Source: Ktedonobacterales bacterium (GTDB lineage: Bacteria; Chloroflexota; Ktedonobacteria; Ktedonobacterales; JADMIN01). From it: a DNA stretch of 34,603 bases. The translations under genes and the position numbers were made by a program. Below the pieces are notes generated by a model. It was not told the origin of the DNA. It was given only the letters and a program-made list of their open reading frames with translations, and did no database searches. Positions within the stretch are counted from its first letter, which is position 1, and each line of letters starts with the position of its first letter. The stretch covers positions 1 through 34,603 of the forward strand of contig JAICVS010000033.1 of NCBI GenBank assembly GCA_025935195.1, written 5' to 3'. This document shows, one piece after another, positions 8,798-19,021 of this stretch.

Positions 8798-9586
8798 TCA
8801 TCGCGGCGCGGACACAGCGAGCTGCTGCGCCCACGTCGCGAAAATCGAAGCCTGGCCGGTCAGGTACAGCACGCTCATCAGCACCAGCGCGCCGCCCGTT
8901 GCCGTCGAGACGGCGCGCGCGTGCCGCCGCGCCCAGCCGAGCGCGCCCAGCCCCGCCGACCAGCCCAGCCCGACGGCCAGGAACGGCGCCGCGAAGCCGA
9001 GCGCATACAGCGAGAGCAGCCAGAAGCCCAGGCTCGCATCGCCCGACGCGGCGACGTACGCCAGGATGGCGCCCAGCACCGGACCGATGCAGGGCGTCCA
9101 GCCGGCGGCGAAGACCACGCCGAGCAGGAACGGTCCCGCGCCGCGCGTTCCCGCCAGCCGTGCCCCTGAGAAGTGCGGCCGCCGCTCGCGCAGCAGCACA
9201 GCCGTGACGCCGCGCGGCAGCAGGTTCAGCAGGAACAGCCCCATCACCAGCATGACGATGCCGGCGACCGTCTCCAGCACCGGCTGGTATGCGGCGATCA
9301 GCCGGCCGAAACCGGCCAGCGCCAGCCCCAGCGCCACGAACGCGACCGAGAAGCCGCTGATGAACAGCAGGCAGACCGGCAGCGCCGCGCGTGCCAGCAC
9401 ACCCGCTTGCCGCGACTCAGCGACGGCGCCAGCATCGCCGGCCAGCATCGCCCGGCCGGAGAGGAAGCCGATGTAGCCCGGCACCAGCGGCGCGACGCAC
9501 GGCGAGAAGAACGAGAGTACGCCCGCACCCAGCGCGGCGAGTCCCGCTCCCCATCCCACCTGCGCCACCTGTGCCAGCGGCTCCAC
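8798..9586 (-). CDS. ccdA: Thiol-disulfide transporter CcdA
   Basis: 262 aa with six membrane helices. The two pseudo-symmetric Cys sites are present: GVLSFFSPCVAPLVPGYIGF and FAAGWTPCIGPVLGAILAY. CcdA moves electrons from cytoplasmic thioredoxin to periplasmic thiol reductases so that CcmH and apocytochrome cysteines stay reduced. GTG at 9586 follows AAGGGGAG by 7 bases and is preferred over the GTG at 9610, which has no ribosome site. It directly follows its probable partner, the TlpA-like thioredoxin, a common pairing. Confidence 0.93.
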   Translation of the reverse strand: MEPLAQVAQVGWGAGLAALGAGVLSFFSPCVAPLVPGYIGFLSGRAMLAGDAGAVAESRQAGVLARAALPVCLLFISGFSVAFVALGLALAGFGRLIAAYQPVLETVAGIVMLVMGLFLLNLLPRGVTAVLLRERRPHFSGARLAGTRGAGPFLLGVVFAAGWTPCIGPVLGAILAYVAASGDASLGFWLLSLYALGFAAPFLAVGLGWSAGLGALGWARRHARAVSTATGGALVLMSVLYLTGQASIFATWAQQLAVSAPR

Positions 9587-9613
9587 GGCTATGCTCCCCT
9601 TGATCAACACTCG

Positions 9614-10240
9614 CTACTGTTTGAGCAGCGACTGAATGGTTGAATCCAGCGTGCCATCGGGGATCGGCCCGATGTACTTGCTGACCACGCGCCCGTCGCG
9701 GGCGATGAAGACCGTCTCCGGCGCGCCCGTCACGCTGTAGTCAATGGCGGTGCGCTCGGTCGCCGCCGGGCCGGCCGGGTAGGTGACGCCGTACTGCTTC
9801 AAGTACGCGGTCCCCTGCGGCTGATGGTCTTGGAACGCCACCCCGACAAACTGTATCCCTTGCGGCTGGTATTTCTGCCAGGCCGCCTGGAGCACCGGCT
9901 GCTCCTCGGCACACTCGGCGCACCACGATCCCCAGAAGTTGAGCACCACGGGATGCCCCTTGAAGCCATCGAGCGCGACCTGACGCGCCGCCGCGGCGTT
10001 CCACGGTGTAATGCTGAACGCTGGGGCGGCGTGCCCAACCAGCGGGAAAGGCGGCAGGTTCGAGGCGACACGCCCCGCGGTGGAGAGGCGGACGGCCAGC
10101 AACACGATCAGCGCGGCGCACAGCACCGCCGTAATCGCCAGCGTCGCCATGCTGCGCCGGCTCAGGCCCGATGCGATGCCGTCGGCGCCCGTGCGCGTGC
10201 CACCGGCGCTGGCGCGGCCGTCCGCTGGCAGATGTTCCAT
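9614..10240 (-). CDS. Membrane-anchored TlpA/ResA/CcmG-like thioredoxin
   Basis: 208 aa. A polar N-terminus, one membrane anchor (ATLAITAVLCAALIVLLAV), then a thioredoxin fold (GHAAPAFSITPW, VVLNFWGSWCAEC, YSVTGAPETVFI with the cis-Pro loop GAP). The active site is CAEC; most TlpA/ResA/CcmG proteins have CxPC, so the loss of Pro probably shifts the redox potential. ATG at 10240 follows AGGGAAGGGC. Upstream in-frame sequence overlaps ctaD and is not coding in this frame. It lies between ctaD and ccdA and probably receives electrons from CcdA for cytochrome c maturation or CuA assembly. Confidence 0.9.
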   Translation of the reverse strand: MEHLPADGRASAGGTRTGADGIASGLSRRSMATLAITAVLCAALIVLLAVRLSTAGRVASNLPPFPLVGHAAPAFSITPWNAAAARQVALDGFKGHPVVLNFWGSWCAECAEEQPVLQAAWQKYQPQGIQFVGVAFQDHQPQGTAYLKQYGVTYPAGPAATERTAIDYSVTGAPETVFIARDGRVVSKYIGPIPDGTLDSTIQSLLKQ

Positions 10241-10262
10241 GCCCTTCCCTCTGACAAACTCG

Positions 10263-12017
<1,755 letters not shown>

Positions 12018-12083
12018 GGTTCCTCTCCTGCTGCTGTGTTCAGTTCCTCAGCCAATGGCCGGATGTCGTTCAAGCGCCAGTGC

Positions 12084-13148
12084 TTACTGGAGACTCTCCA
12101 GATAGTTGACGAGGCTGTCGAGCTGATCGGACGTCAGCGCCTTGCCGCCGTTGACGGTGGGAACCGAGCCGTCGAAGCTCGGCATGTCGCTGCCGTCTTT
12201 GACCTGCTGCGCGTGCAGAATCCACTGGCGCAGGTTCGCCGGATTGTTGTCGAGCACCCCGCCCGCGATCAGCCCGCGGCTGCCGAAATGGGTCAGGTTC
12301 GGGCCGATCAGGCGGATGTTGGCCGGGCTGATGCCGTTGATCACGTGGCAGCCGGAGCAGCCCGCGCTCTGGAAGACAGCGAGCGCGTTGGCGTCGGGCG
12401 TGCCATTGGCTGGCTTCTGCACCGCCGCCTGCTGGCCGGTCAGCCACGTCTGGAATGTGCCAGAATCCTCGGCGACGGCGACGAAATCCATATGCGCGTG
12501 CTGCGTGCCGCAGTACTCAGCGCATTCGCCGCGATAGCGACCCGCCTTGTCCGCCTTCAGCCACATCTTATTGTCGTGGCCGGGGATGACGTCGGTCTTG
12601 CCGCCCAGCTCCGGCACCCACATGCTATGGATGACGTTGTCGGAGAACAGCGAGATCTCGACGACCGTGCCAACCGGCATGTGCAGCTCGTCGGCGACAT
12701 CCACCGTCTGGCCGTTCGGCGCGGTGTACTGGAACTCCCACCACCACTGGTGCGCGACGGCGCGCACGCGCACGGTGTTGGCGTCGGCCGGCTGCGCCAG
12801 CGCGAACATCGTGCCGATGGTGATGCCAAGCACGATAAAGAGGATGACCGATGGCGCCACCGTCCAGGCGATCTCGATCTTGGTGTTGCCATGAATCTGC
12901 CGCGGCGCCGGTGAATCCGGCCGCGCGCGGAAGCGGAACACCGAATAGAGCAGCACCGCCGTGACCACGACGAAGATCAATGTCGAGAGTCCGAGGATGA
13001 ACCAGAAGATGTTGGCCTCGCTGGTGGCGATAGGGCCGGCCGGATCCAGGACGCTGGGGGATTTCTCGCAGGCGCTCAACACCACCGACGCCAACAGCGC
13101 CAGCAGCGCGACACCTGCCCACCGTCTCATCTTCGCACGAAACCGCAT
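12084..13148 (-). CDS. ctaC: Cytochrome c oxidase subunit II with fused cytochrome c domain
   Basis: 354 aa. Lipoprotein signal with lipobox VVLSAC (Cys27), two membrane helices (ANIFWFILGLSTLIFVVVTA and a second at VAPSVILFIVLGITIG), the CuA cupredoxin domain with HSMWVPELGGK and GECAEYCGTQHAHMDF, and a C-terminal class I cytochrome c domain with heme motif CSGCH, IGPNLTHFG and Met ligand region DMPSFDG. This is the caa3 layout: electrons pass from external cytochrome c to the fused heme c, then CuA, then ctaD. ATG at 13148 is 9 bases after GAGG; an in-frame TTG at 13172 is less likely. The fused heme c needs the Ccm proteins encoded downstream. Confidence 0.96.
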   Translation of the reverse strand: MRFRAKMRRWAGVALLALLASVVLSACEKSPSVLDPAGPIATSEANIFWFILGLSTLIFVVVTAVLLYSVFRFRARPDSPAPRQIHGNTKIEIAWTVAPSVILFIVLGITIGTMFALAQPADANTVRVRAVAHQWWWEFQYTAPNGQTVDVADELHMPVGTVVEISLFSDNVIHSMWVPELGGKTDVIPGHDNKMWLKADKAGRYRGECAEYCGTQHAHMDFVAVAEDSGTFQTWLTGQQAAVQKPANGTPDANALAVFQSAGCSGCHVINGISPANIRLIGPNLTHFGSRGLIAGGVLDNNPANLRQWILHAQQVKDGSDMPSFDGSVPTVNGGKALTSDQLDSLVNYLESLQ

Positions 13149-13247
13149 GGTGAGATTCCTCGATCTCCTCAATATGCCGGCGTGTCCACCGCTACGTCAG
13201 CGAACGCGCCGTGCCGGCCAGTAGCACAGGGAAAGCTCAGGGAAAGC

Positions 13248-13877
13248 TCAGCTCACCATCAGCAAGCGCAGGTCCACGCTCAGCACGGCGGGATCGAAAT
13301 CGTCGCCCATATAGACCCGCTCCTGACCCGCTCCGTCAATCAGGTACAGGCCGAGCAGGTGATCCACGACGGTCGGTTTGCCGGGCGACGCCGGCTCCGG
13401 CTGCACCGGGATGTGATAGGCGTTCCAGACGGGGCTGACCTGGGATGCGCCGCCCAGCAAGAATTGCAGCCTGCCGATCAGGTGGTGCGCCGCGACGAAT
13501 GCGGTCGCGGATGCGGGGGTGTCGCCCGACGGATCGATGCTCACCGCCAGCCACGAGACCTTCGCGGCATCCGCGCCGAGCGTCTGCGCCGTCGTGTGCA
13601 GCTTCTCCGCCGTGAGCGGGCAGACATCCGGGCAGTGCGTGTACAGGAACGTCAGCACCACCGGCCGGCCGCGCAGCGCCGCTAGCGACACGCTGGCGCC
13701 CGTCTGGTCGCGCAGCGTGAAGGCCGGCGCCGGATCGTTCAGCAGCGTCCCTTGCAGCGTCCGCGACGACGCCCGCGGCGGATTGGCGGCCTGCGTGTGG
13801 TTATGCAGCAGAATGCCGCCGCCGACGACCACCACCAGCGCCAGCACGATGATGCGCGAGACGAATCGCAGCTTCAT
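13248..13877 (-). CDS. SCO1/SenC-type copper chaperone
   Basis: 209 aa. N-terminal membrane anchor (IIVLALVVVVGGGILL), then a thioredoxin fold with the copper/thiol site YTHCPDVCPLTAEKL and the conserved distal His in VVDHLLGLYLID. SCO proteins deliver copper to, or reduce, the CuA site of subunit II. It lies between ctaB and ctaC, the usual place for such genes. Downstream of its stop the 11-base sequence GAGCTTTCCCT occurs twice in tandem (read on the minus strand). Confidence 0.94.
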   Translation of the reverse strand: MKLRFVSRIIVLALVVVVGGGILLHNHTQAANPPRASSRTLQGTLLNDPAPAFTLRDQTGASVSLAALRGRPVVLTFLYTHCPDVCPLTAEKLHTTAQTLGADAAKVSWLAVSIDPSGDTPASATAFVAAHHLIGRLQFLLGGASQVSPVWNAYHIPVQPEPASPGKPTVVDHLLGLYLIDGAGQERVYMGDDFDPAVLSVDLRLLMVS

Positions 13878-13905
13878 GAGTGAGCCTTGACCCTTGACGC
13901 GGGCG

Positions 13906-14802
13906 TTACCGCAACACCCGATCCACTACCATCGCCGCGAAGAGCAGCGCCAAGTAGTAGTTCGAGAACCAAAACAGCGTGCGCGCCCGCTTCAGCGTCT
14001 GCTCGCGCGCCAGCAGGAAGGCCAACACCAGCAAGCCCAACCCCAGCAGCAGCGCCGCGGTCAGGTAGAGGTATCCCATCGCCTGGGTGGCGAAGAGCAC
14101 CAACGTGGCGGCCAGCAGCAGCAGCGAGTAGAGGATGATCTGCCGGTACGTCTCGCGCTCGCCGGCCACCACCGGCAGCATCGGCACGCCCGCGCGCTGG
14201 TAGTCGTGTTTGAGCACCAGCGAGAGCGCCCAGAAGTGCGGCGGCGTCCACAGGAAGATCACCAGGAACATCCAGACCGCCGCCAGCCCGATCGAGTTCG
14301 TCACCGCCGCCCAGCCGATCAGCACCGGCACCGCGCCCGCCGCGCCACCGATCACGATGTTCTGCGGCGTCGTGCGCTTGAGCCACATCGTGTAGATGAG
14401 CACGTAGAACGCGATAGCCGCCAGCGCCAGCGCGGCGCTGAGCAAGTTGACGAAGCGATAGAGGATGAGGAACGATCCGGCCGCCAGCGCCAGCCCGAAG
14501 ACCAGCGCGTGCGCCGGTGGCACACGCCCGGCCGGCAGCGTGCGCGAGCGCGTGCGCGCCATGATCGCGTCAATGTCGCGATCCCAGTAACAGTTGATGG
14601 CGTTGGCGCTGCCGGCGGCGCACGCCCCACCAAGCAGCGTCGCCAGGATCAGCCCACCCGCGGGCAGCCCGCCCGCCGCCACCACCATCGCCGCCAGCGT
14701 CGTACCCAGCAGCAGCACCGTCACATGCGGCTTCATCAGGTTGAGATAGGCGGCGAGGGTGGCACGCCAACTGAGGGGCTCAAGCGTAGTCGCCTGTTGC
14801 AT
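13906..14802 (-). CDS. ctaB: Protoheme IX farnesyltransferase (heme O synthase)
   Basis: 298 aa UbiA-fold prenyltransferase with nine or so helices. The first Asp-rich motif is NCYWDRDIDAIMARTRSRT; LMKPHVTVLLLGTTLA and the second loop (HFWALSLVLKHDYQRAGVPM) are typical of CtaB. It makes heme O from heme B and farnesyl diphosphate for the oxidase. ATG at 14802 is the first Met before the conserved region; AAGGG lies rather far upstream (12 bases), and in-frame GTG codons at 14835 or 14868 remain possible. It is the first gene of the cta/ccm cluster. Confidence 0.93.
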   Translation of the reverse strand: MQQATTLEPLSWRATLAAYLNLMKPHVTVLLLGTTLAAMVVAAGGLPAGGLILATLLGGACAAGSANAINCYWDRDIDAIMARTRSRTLPAGRVPPAHALVFGLALAAGSFLILYRFVNLLSAALALAAIAFYVLIYTMWLKRTTPQNIVIGGAAGAVPVLIGWAAVTNSIGLAAVWMFLVIFLWTPPHFWALSLVLKHDYQRAGVPMLPVVAGERETYRQIILYSLLLLAATLVLFATQAMGYLYLTAALLLGLGLLVLAFLLAREQTLKRARTLFWFSNYYLALLFAAMVVDRVLR

Positions 14803-14845
14803 GCTTACGTCAATCCCTTTCGCGCGTGTTGCCACGACCTGGTTG

Positions 14846-14851
14846 ATTGTA
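14846..14851 (-). promoter_or_regulatory. Possible -10 box of the cta/ccm operon
   Basis: TACAAT read on the minus strand, placing a start site near 14839 and a leader of about 37 bases before the ctaB ATG. I see no good -35 at normal spacing, so an activator may be required. The gap 14803-15034 also holds the divergent promoter of the regulator gene. Confidence 0.35.
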
Positions 14852-14943
14852 GCGTGTTCTCCTGACACATGCCTTGCAGCCGGTACCGGCGGCCTTACAA
14901 TTCCCTAAACGCGCGTGATCTCCAGCCGCGCTCTTGTGTCCGT

Positions 14944-14972
14944 TTGCGCGGCCGTGTACGGCTCGGTATACT
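14944..14972 (+). promoter_or_regulatory. Sigma-70-like promoter of the PAS/receiver regulator
   Basis: TTGCGC (14944-14949), a 17-base spacer and TATACT (14967-14972). The leader to the likely start codon is about 55 bases or more. A promoter with the same -35 hexamer and spacing lies at 23740. Confidence 0.6.
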
Positions 14973-15034
14973 TGTATGATGGTGTCATTGAAACCACCTC
15001 GTTCACGCAGCCGTTAAGGTGCGAGCAGATAGCA

Positions 15035-17014
15035 GTGACGCGAAGATGCGAGCCGCACGTGCCTGAGCATACCTCTCCCCGCTCCTCCCAGCGTCCGCCC
15101 ACGACGCGCGCCCGCCGCCCCCGGCGCGCGCCCGCCGTCCGCATGCTGCCGGCCCCGGCGACCGCGTCACTCGGCGAAGCGCTCGCCCGCGTTGCCGAAC
15201 GCATAGACGCGGGCATCCTGCTGCTCGACGCTCACGGCGCGATCCGCTGGGCGAACGCGCGCGCGCGCGCGCTGCTCGGCGACGGGCAGCCGCTCGCGGG
15301 CGAGCGCCTCGCCGACGCGCTGGATCGGCTGGCGCTGCCGCGGCACAGCCTGGATGCCGCGCGGCAAGGGCTTGCGAGCCTCTTCACCGGCACGTTGGTC
15401 CCAGACTATACGGCGGACCTGAGCGACACGGCGCCGTCCGACAAGGCGCTCCGCCTGCGCGCCTTCGCGCTCGATCCGCTGGACCGCGAGGCGGGCTATG
15501 CCGTGCTGCTGGAGAGCGCCGCCAGCGGCCACGCTCCGCATGTCGCGCAGGCGGAAGACACCACCACGCTCGATCACGCGCCGCTGATCGGCCTGCTCGC
15601 CGCCGTCAATGCCGAGGTGGCCCGGCTGGGCGACGGACGCCAGCCGCGTGACGCTGGCGACGAGCCTACAGTATTGCCGGCCCAGCGCATCGCGGCGGGG
15701 ATTACACGCGCACAGGATGCGCTCAAAGCCCTCGACGAGCTGCGCGCCCTCCACCGCACGGACCGCCCTGAACACCTCGCCCCACTCGACCTCGCCGATC
15801 TGCTGATGGGCATCATGCCCAGGTGGAAGCCACGCGCCCCGCTCCACTCGCTTGAGCTTGCCCTGCCCGGCGAGGTTCCCGCCATCACCGCCGACGCGCG
15901 GCTGGTGGAGCGTGCGCTCGACCTCATCCTCGCCGCCGCCGTCGCCCTCGCCCCGCTCGGCGGCACGCTGCGCGTGGACGTGCGCCCCTTCGCCGGCGAG
16001 ATCGTGGTCGCCGTCCACAGTCGCGGCCCCTCCCTCAGCGACGACGAGCTGGCCGACCTGTGCGAGCCATTCGCGGCCCTGCCACGCATCGGCGTGCATC
16101 TGCCCGAAGGCGGCGTCGGCCTCTGCCTCGCCCGCGCGATCCTCGCCCTGCACGGCGGCCGGCTGCGCATCGAACGCCTCACGGATGGGCCGGGAACACG
16201 GTTCATGAGCGTCTGGCCGCTCGTCCCCCCACCGATCACAAGCGCCGCCAGCCACTCACCCCTCGCATCCGCCGGCGAGCCGGACCGCGCGAGCTCCATC
16301 CCCGGCGCCAACATCGCCCGCCCGCGGCCCGTCGTGCTGCTGCTAGACCGCGACCCACGCATGGCGCGCTACCTGCGCGCCAACCTGGAGGCGCGGCAGT
16401 TCCGCCCGGCGCTGGCGACGAGCGTGGATGAGCTGTACCGGCTGGCCGAGCTAGAGGAGCCAGACCTGGCGCTCGTGGACGTATCGGCGGCGGAGGTGGA
16501 CGCCTGCGCCGTAGTGCGGCGCCTCTGTGACACCTGCGGGGCGCCGGTGATCGCGCTCGCGCGCCGCTACGACGCGGCGGAATGTGTCCGCCTGCTGGAG
16601 GCCGGCGCCCGCGACTATGTGGCGAAGCCGCTGAGCATCGAGGAATTGTTGGCGCGCGTGCGTGTCGCGTTGCGCGAGCGCGACGCGCGGGCGCACAGTG
16701 AGCCGCGCGAGGCGATCTTCCGCAGCGGCGACCTCGCCATTGACTTCGCGCAGCGCGCCGTCACCGTCGCCGGCCAGCCGATCGCGCTCAGCCGCACCGA
16801 GTACAAGCTCTTACGCGCGCTGGCCCAGCACGCCGGCATGGTGCTCTCACACGAGACACTGCTGGAGCGTGTCTGGGGCGCCGGCTATAGCCACGAGATC
16901 GCCTTCATCTGGGTCTACATCCGCCGCCTGCGCACCAAGATCGAGCGCGACCCCGGCAGCCCATGCTACATCCAGACGGTCTCCGGCGTGGGCTACCGCC
17001 TTGCCCGTTTCTAG
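15035..17014 (+). CDS. One-piece PAS / degenerate kinase / receiver / winged-helix regulator
   Basis: About 659 aa. Domain order: Pro/Arg-rich leader; PAS ([20 protein letters not shown], near residue 57); a helical region where the HisKA domain should be; a GHKL-like ATPase domain (about 265-400); receiver (about 430-545); OmpR/PhoB-type winged helix ([14 protein letters not shown] to GVGYRLARF). No HExxT-type phospho-acceptor His is visible; the N-box lacks its Asn ([13 protein letters not shown]), the G1 box reads SRGPSLSD, and only the last G-rich stretch ([10 protein letters not shown]) and GPGT look normal. The receiver keeps Asp438, Asp482 and Lys531 but has Arg beside Asp438. It may sense a ligand through PAS/GHKL and bind DNA without phosphotransfer. 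The start is uncertain (GTG 15035, GTG 15059 or ATG 15143). It is divergent from ctaB and may control it. Confidence 0.85.
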   Translation: MTRRCEPHVPEHTSPRSSQRPPTTRARRPRRAPAVRMLPAPATASLGEALARVAERIDAGILLLDAHGAIRWANARARALLGDGQPLAGERLADALDRLALPRHSLDAARQGLASLFTGTLVPDYTADLSDTAPSDKALRLRAFALDPLDREAGYAVLLESAASGHAPHVAQAEDTTTLDHAPLIGLLAAVNAEVARLGDGRQPRDAGDEPTVLPAQRIAAGITRAQDALKALDELRALHRTDRPEHLAPLDLADLLMGIMPRWKPRAPLHSLELALPGEVPAITADARLVERALDLILAAAVALAPLGGTLRVDVRPFAGEIVVAVHSRGPSLSDDELADLCEPFAALPRIGVHLPEGGVGLCLARAILALHGGRLRIERLTDGPGTRFMSVWPLVPPPITSAASHSPLASAGEPDRASSIPGANIARPRPVVLLLDRDPRMARYLRANLEARQFRPALATSVDELYRLAELEEPDLALVDVSAAEVDACAVVRRLCDTCGAPVIALARRYDAAECVRLLEAGARDYVAKPLSIEELLARVRVALRERDARAHSEPREAIFRSGDLAIDFAQRAVTVAGQPIALSRTEYKLLRALAQHAGMVLSHETLLERVWGAGYSHEIAFIWVYIRRLRTKIERDPGSPCYIQTVSGVGYRLARF

Positions 17015-17033
17015 CGCACAGGCCACGGCTATT

Positions 17034-17095
17034 CCCCAACCGGCGCGGGCTGGTTTTGTGGTCGCGACCCCGAGGCGCGGTTGCGCCCGCCCGCC
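17034..17095 (+). repeat. Three-hairpin interspersed element, copy A
   Basis: It begins CCCCAACC and folds into three short hairpins: CCGGC/GCTGG, the perfect palindrome GGTCGCGACC (17060-17069), and GGCGC-GGTT-GCGCC (17074-17087). Copy B at 25391-25453 shares the order of hairpins and 23 of the first 28 bases, with stems kept by paired changes. It lies just after the regulator gene and runs into a GGGGAGCCAGAGGG box (17107-17120), which also occurs at 270-283. Confidence 0.6.
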
Positions 17096-17148
17096 GCGCA
17101 CGGCGCGGGGAGCCAGAGGGTGAGGACTCTGCCGGTTGCGCGCGGCGA

Positions 17149-17154
17149 TACAAT
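17149..17154 (+). promoter_or_regulatory. Possible -10 box upstream of the DUF929 gene
   Basis: TACAAT with no clear -35. If used, the transcript starts near 17161 and the 8-base tandem repeat would be in the leader, before the start codon at 17266. Confidence 0.3.
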
Positions 17155-17200
17155 GAGGGTGATTGGCCGCGACCGCGGCGACGTGTGGCGGGCGGCGTGG

Positions 17201-17240
17201 CACGCTGGCACGCTGGCACGCTGGCACGCTGGTACGCTGG
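17201..17240 (+). repeat. 8-base tandem repeat (CACGCTGG)
   Basis: Four exact copies of CACGCTGG (17201-17232) and a fifth with one change (TACGCTGG, 17233-17240), then a partial TACG. It ends 25 bases before the start codon of the DUF929 gene and about 11 bases before its ribosome site GGAGGG. Copy number could vary by slippage and alter spacing or leader structure. Confidence 0.8.
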
Positions 17241-17265
17241 TACGAGAGCTCGGAGGGATCACGAG

Positions 17266-18324
17266 ATGGCGAAGGCGAATCACACGCGGCGTCCGGCCGG
17301 CGGCGCGAAGCCCGGCGCGGGATCGACGCGGCGGAGCGCTGGGGGAACGGGCGCGGCGGTAGCGCCGCGCCCCGCACAGACGCCCACTCCAGCGCCAGCG
17401 GCGACCGGCGGGACGACAAGCGCGGCCGTGCCCATGCGTCGCTCGTCCACGACCGCAACGCGGCCAGCCGCGCAGCGCAATCGCCGGCGCCAGCAGATAC
17501 CGTGGTGGCGCACGCAAGGCGCCTTCATCGGCACACTCGTCACCATCGCGCTCATCGTCGCGCTCTTCGTGCTGCTGGCGCACAACAGCCAGGGCGCCGT
17601 CGCGCTCCAGCCGGCGCCGCCACAGGTGGTCAGCGCGGTCACGCAGGTCAGCCCAAGTGTGTTCGCCACGGTCGGCGCGGGTGACGCGCTCGTCGTCAAG
17701 CCGGTGGAGGCGACGAACGGCCACCCGCCCATCCTCAAGGACGCCTCCGGCAAGCCGATTGTGATCTATGTCGGTGCGGAGTGGTGCCCGTTCTGCGCCG
17801 CGCAGCGCTGGAGCCTCATCACCGCGCTCGGCCGCTTCGGCACCTTCGCCAATTTGCATCTCGTCTCCTCCAGCTCGACCGACACCTATCCCGACACGCC
17901 GACCTTCTCGCTGCGCGGCGCGAGCTACACCAGCCGCTACGTCGCCCTCTCGTCCGTGGAGGTCGCGGACCGCAACCAGCAACCGCTGACAAGCCCCGAC
18001 GCGCGGCAGCAGCAGGCGATTGACACCTACGATGTCGTGCCGTACACGCAGGCGGGCAACGAGAAGGGCATCCCCTTCACCGACATCGCCGATCAGTACG
18101 TCGCTCCGTACAGCGGCTTCATTCCCGATCTCATGCGGGGCGAGACACAGCAGAGCATCGCGAACAAGCTGAGTGACCCAACCGATCCGCTGACGCAGCG
18201 CATCATCGGCAACGCGAACGAGCTCACGGCGGCGATCTGCGTGGCGACGAACAACCAGCCGGCGAGTGTCTGCGCGGCGGCGCCTATCCCGCAAATCCAG
18301 AAGACACTGCCGAAGGGGCAATAG
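17266..18324 (+). CDS. DUF929-family thioredoxin-like membrane protein
   Basis: 352 aa. A long disordered, basic Ala/Pro/Thr-rich cytoplasmic N-terminus (1-80) precedes one membrane helix (about 84-105) and an extracellular thioredoxin-like domain. Its active site is [19 protein letters not shown] (Cys174 and Cys177). The following [33 protein letters not shown] and a C-terminal Cys pair (Cys337 and about Cys344) are as expected of DUF929. The WCPFC motif resembles DsbA-like oxidants. ATG at 17266 is 9 bases after GGAGG. It sits directly upstream of a VKOR gene (2-base gap), so the pair probably forms a disulfide-making pathway for exported proteins. Confidence 0.85.
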   Translation: MAKANHTRRPAGGAKPGAGSTRRSAGGTGAAVAPRPAQTPTPAPAATGGTTSAAVPMRRSSTTATRPAAQRNRRRQQIPWWRTQGAFIGTLVTIALIVALFVLLAHNSQGAVALQPAPPQVVSAVTQVSPSVFATVGAGDALVVKPVEATNGHPPILKDASGKPIVIYVGAEWCPFCAAQRWSLITALGRFGTFANLHLVSSSSTDTYPDTPTFSLRGASYTSRYVALSSVEVADRNQQPLTSPDARQQQAIDTYDVVPYTQAGNEKGIPFTDIADQYVAPYSGFIPDLMRGETQQSIANKLSDPTDPLTQRIIGNANELTAAICVATNNQPASVCAAAPIPQIQKTLPKGQ

Positions 18325-18326
18325 CG

Positions 18327-19004
18327 ATGGCGGAGCGAATCGCTGGCAGGCAGGGCAGGCCGGCCGGACACGCCGGCCAGGCCGGCGCGCGCGCCCGATT
18401 GGGCGCGTTCGCCCGCGCGGAGCCAGGGCTGACGGCCATCGCGCTGATGGCGCTCGCCGGCATCGCCATCTCGATCTACCTGACGGTGATCCACTACGCC
18501 AAGATTCCGCCAGTCTGCACGACCGGCGGCGTCGTGGATTGCTCCTCGGTGCTGCTCAGCCCATACTCGCTGGTGCCCGGCACCACCATCCCCGTCACCA
18601 TCCCCGGCATGCTCTGGTTCGCGATCAGCGGCGGCCTGGCGCTGGCCGGGCTGATCGCGCGAGCGCGTGGGCAGACGGAGCCGCCCTGGCGGCGACCGGC
18701 GCTCTGCGCGTGGTCGGCGGCGGGCCTGCTGTTCGTGCTCTATCTGGTCTACGCCGAGATCGTGCGCCTCCATCGCATCTGCGAGTGGTGTACAGTGGTC
18801 CACCTGCTGACGCTGGCGACGTTCCTGATCGCCTTCCGCCGCTGGCAGGAGCCGCCCGCCGTCGCACCCGCCAGGGCAACACGCACTATAGGCGCATCGC
18901 TACCGCCATCGCGGGCCGGTACGTCACGCTCCGCATCATCGCCCGCACCGCGACGGAGCGCCGCATCATCCGCCCGGCGCTCGCGCGGGCATGGTGGCCG
19001 GTAG
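18327..19004 (+). CDS. Vitamin K epoxide reductase (VKOR) family protein
   Basis: 225 aa. Four or five membrane helices with the VKOR signature: loop Cys64 and Cys72 (PPVCTTGGVVDCSSVLLS) and the quinone-side CxxC in RICEWCTVVH (Cys152 and Cys155). VKOR reoxidises a DsbA-like partner and passes electrons to quinone. The last 50 or so residues are an Arg/Ser/Ala-rich tail with no fold I recognise; a frameshift near the true C-terminus is possible but not shown. It is translated right after the DUF929 protein with GAAGGGG as ribosome site. Confidence 0.9.
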   Translation: MAERIAGRQGRPAGHAGQAGARARLGAFARAEPGLTAIALMALAGIAISIYLTVIHYAKIPPVCTTGGVVDCSSVLLSPYSLVPGTTIPVTIPGMLWFAISGGLALAGLIARARGQTEPPWRRPALCAWSAAGLLFVLYLVYAEIVRLHRICEWCTVVHLLTLATFLIAFRRWQEPPAVAPARATRTIGASLPPSRAGTSRSASSPAPRRSAASSARRSRGHGGR

Positions 19005-19021
19005 GAGATTGAGAGGTTCCC

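Noticed and set aside
13227..13250. Tandem GAGCTTTCCCT pair after the SCO gene as a terminator
   Set aside because: It is a direct, not inverted, repeat and has no T-run; it is probably a small duplication.
17201..17240. Tandem repeat as a CRISPR remnant
   Set aside because: Units are 8 bases with no spacers; it is a simple tandem repeat.
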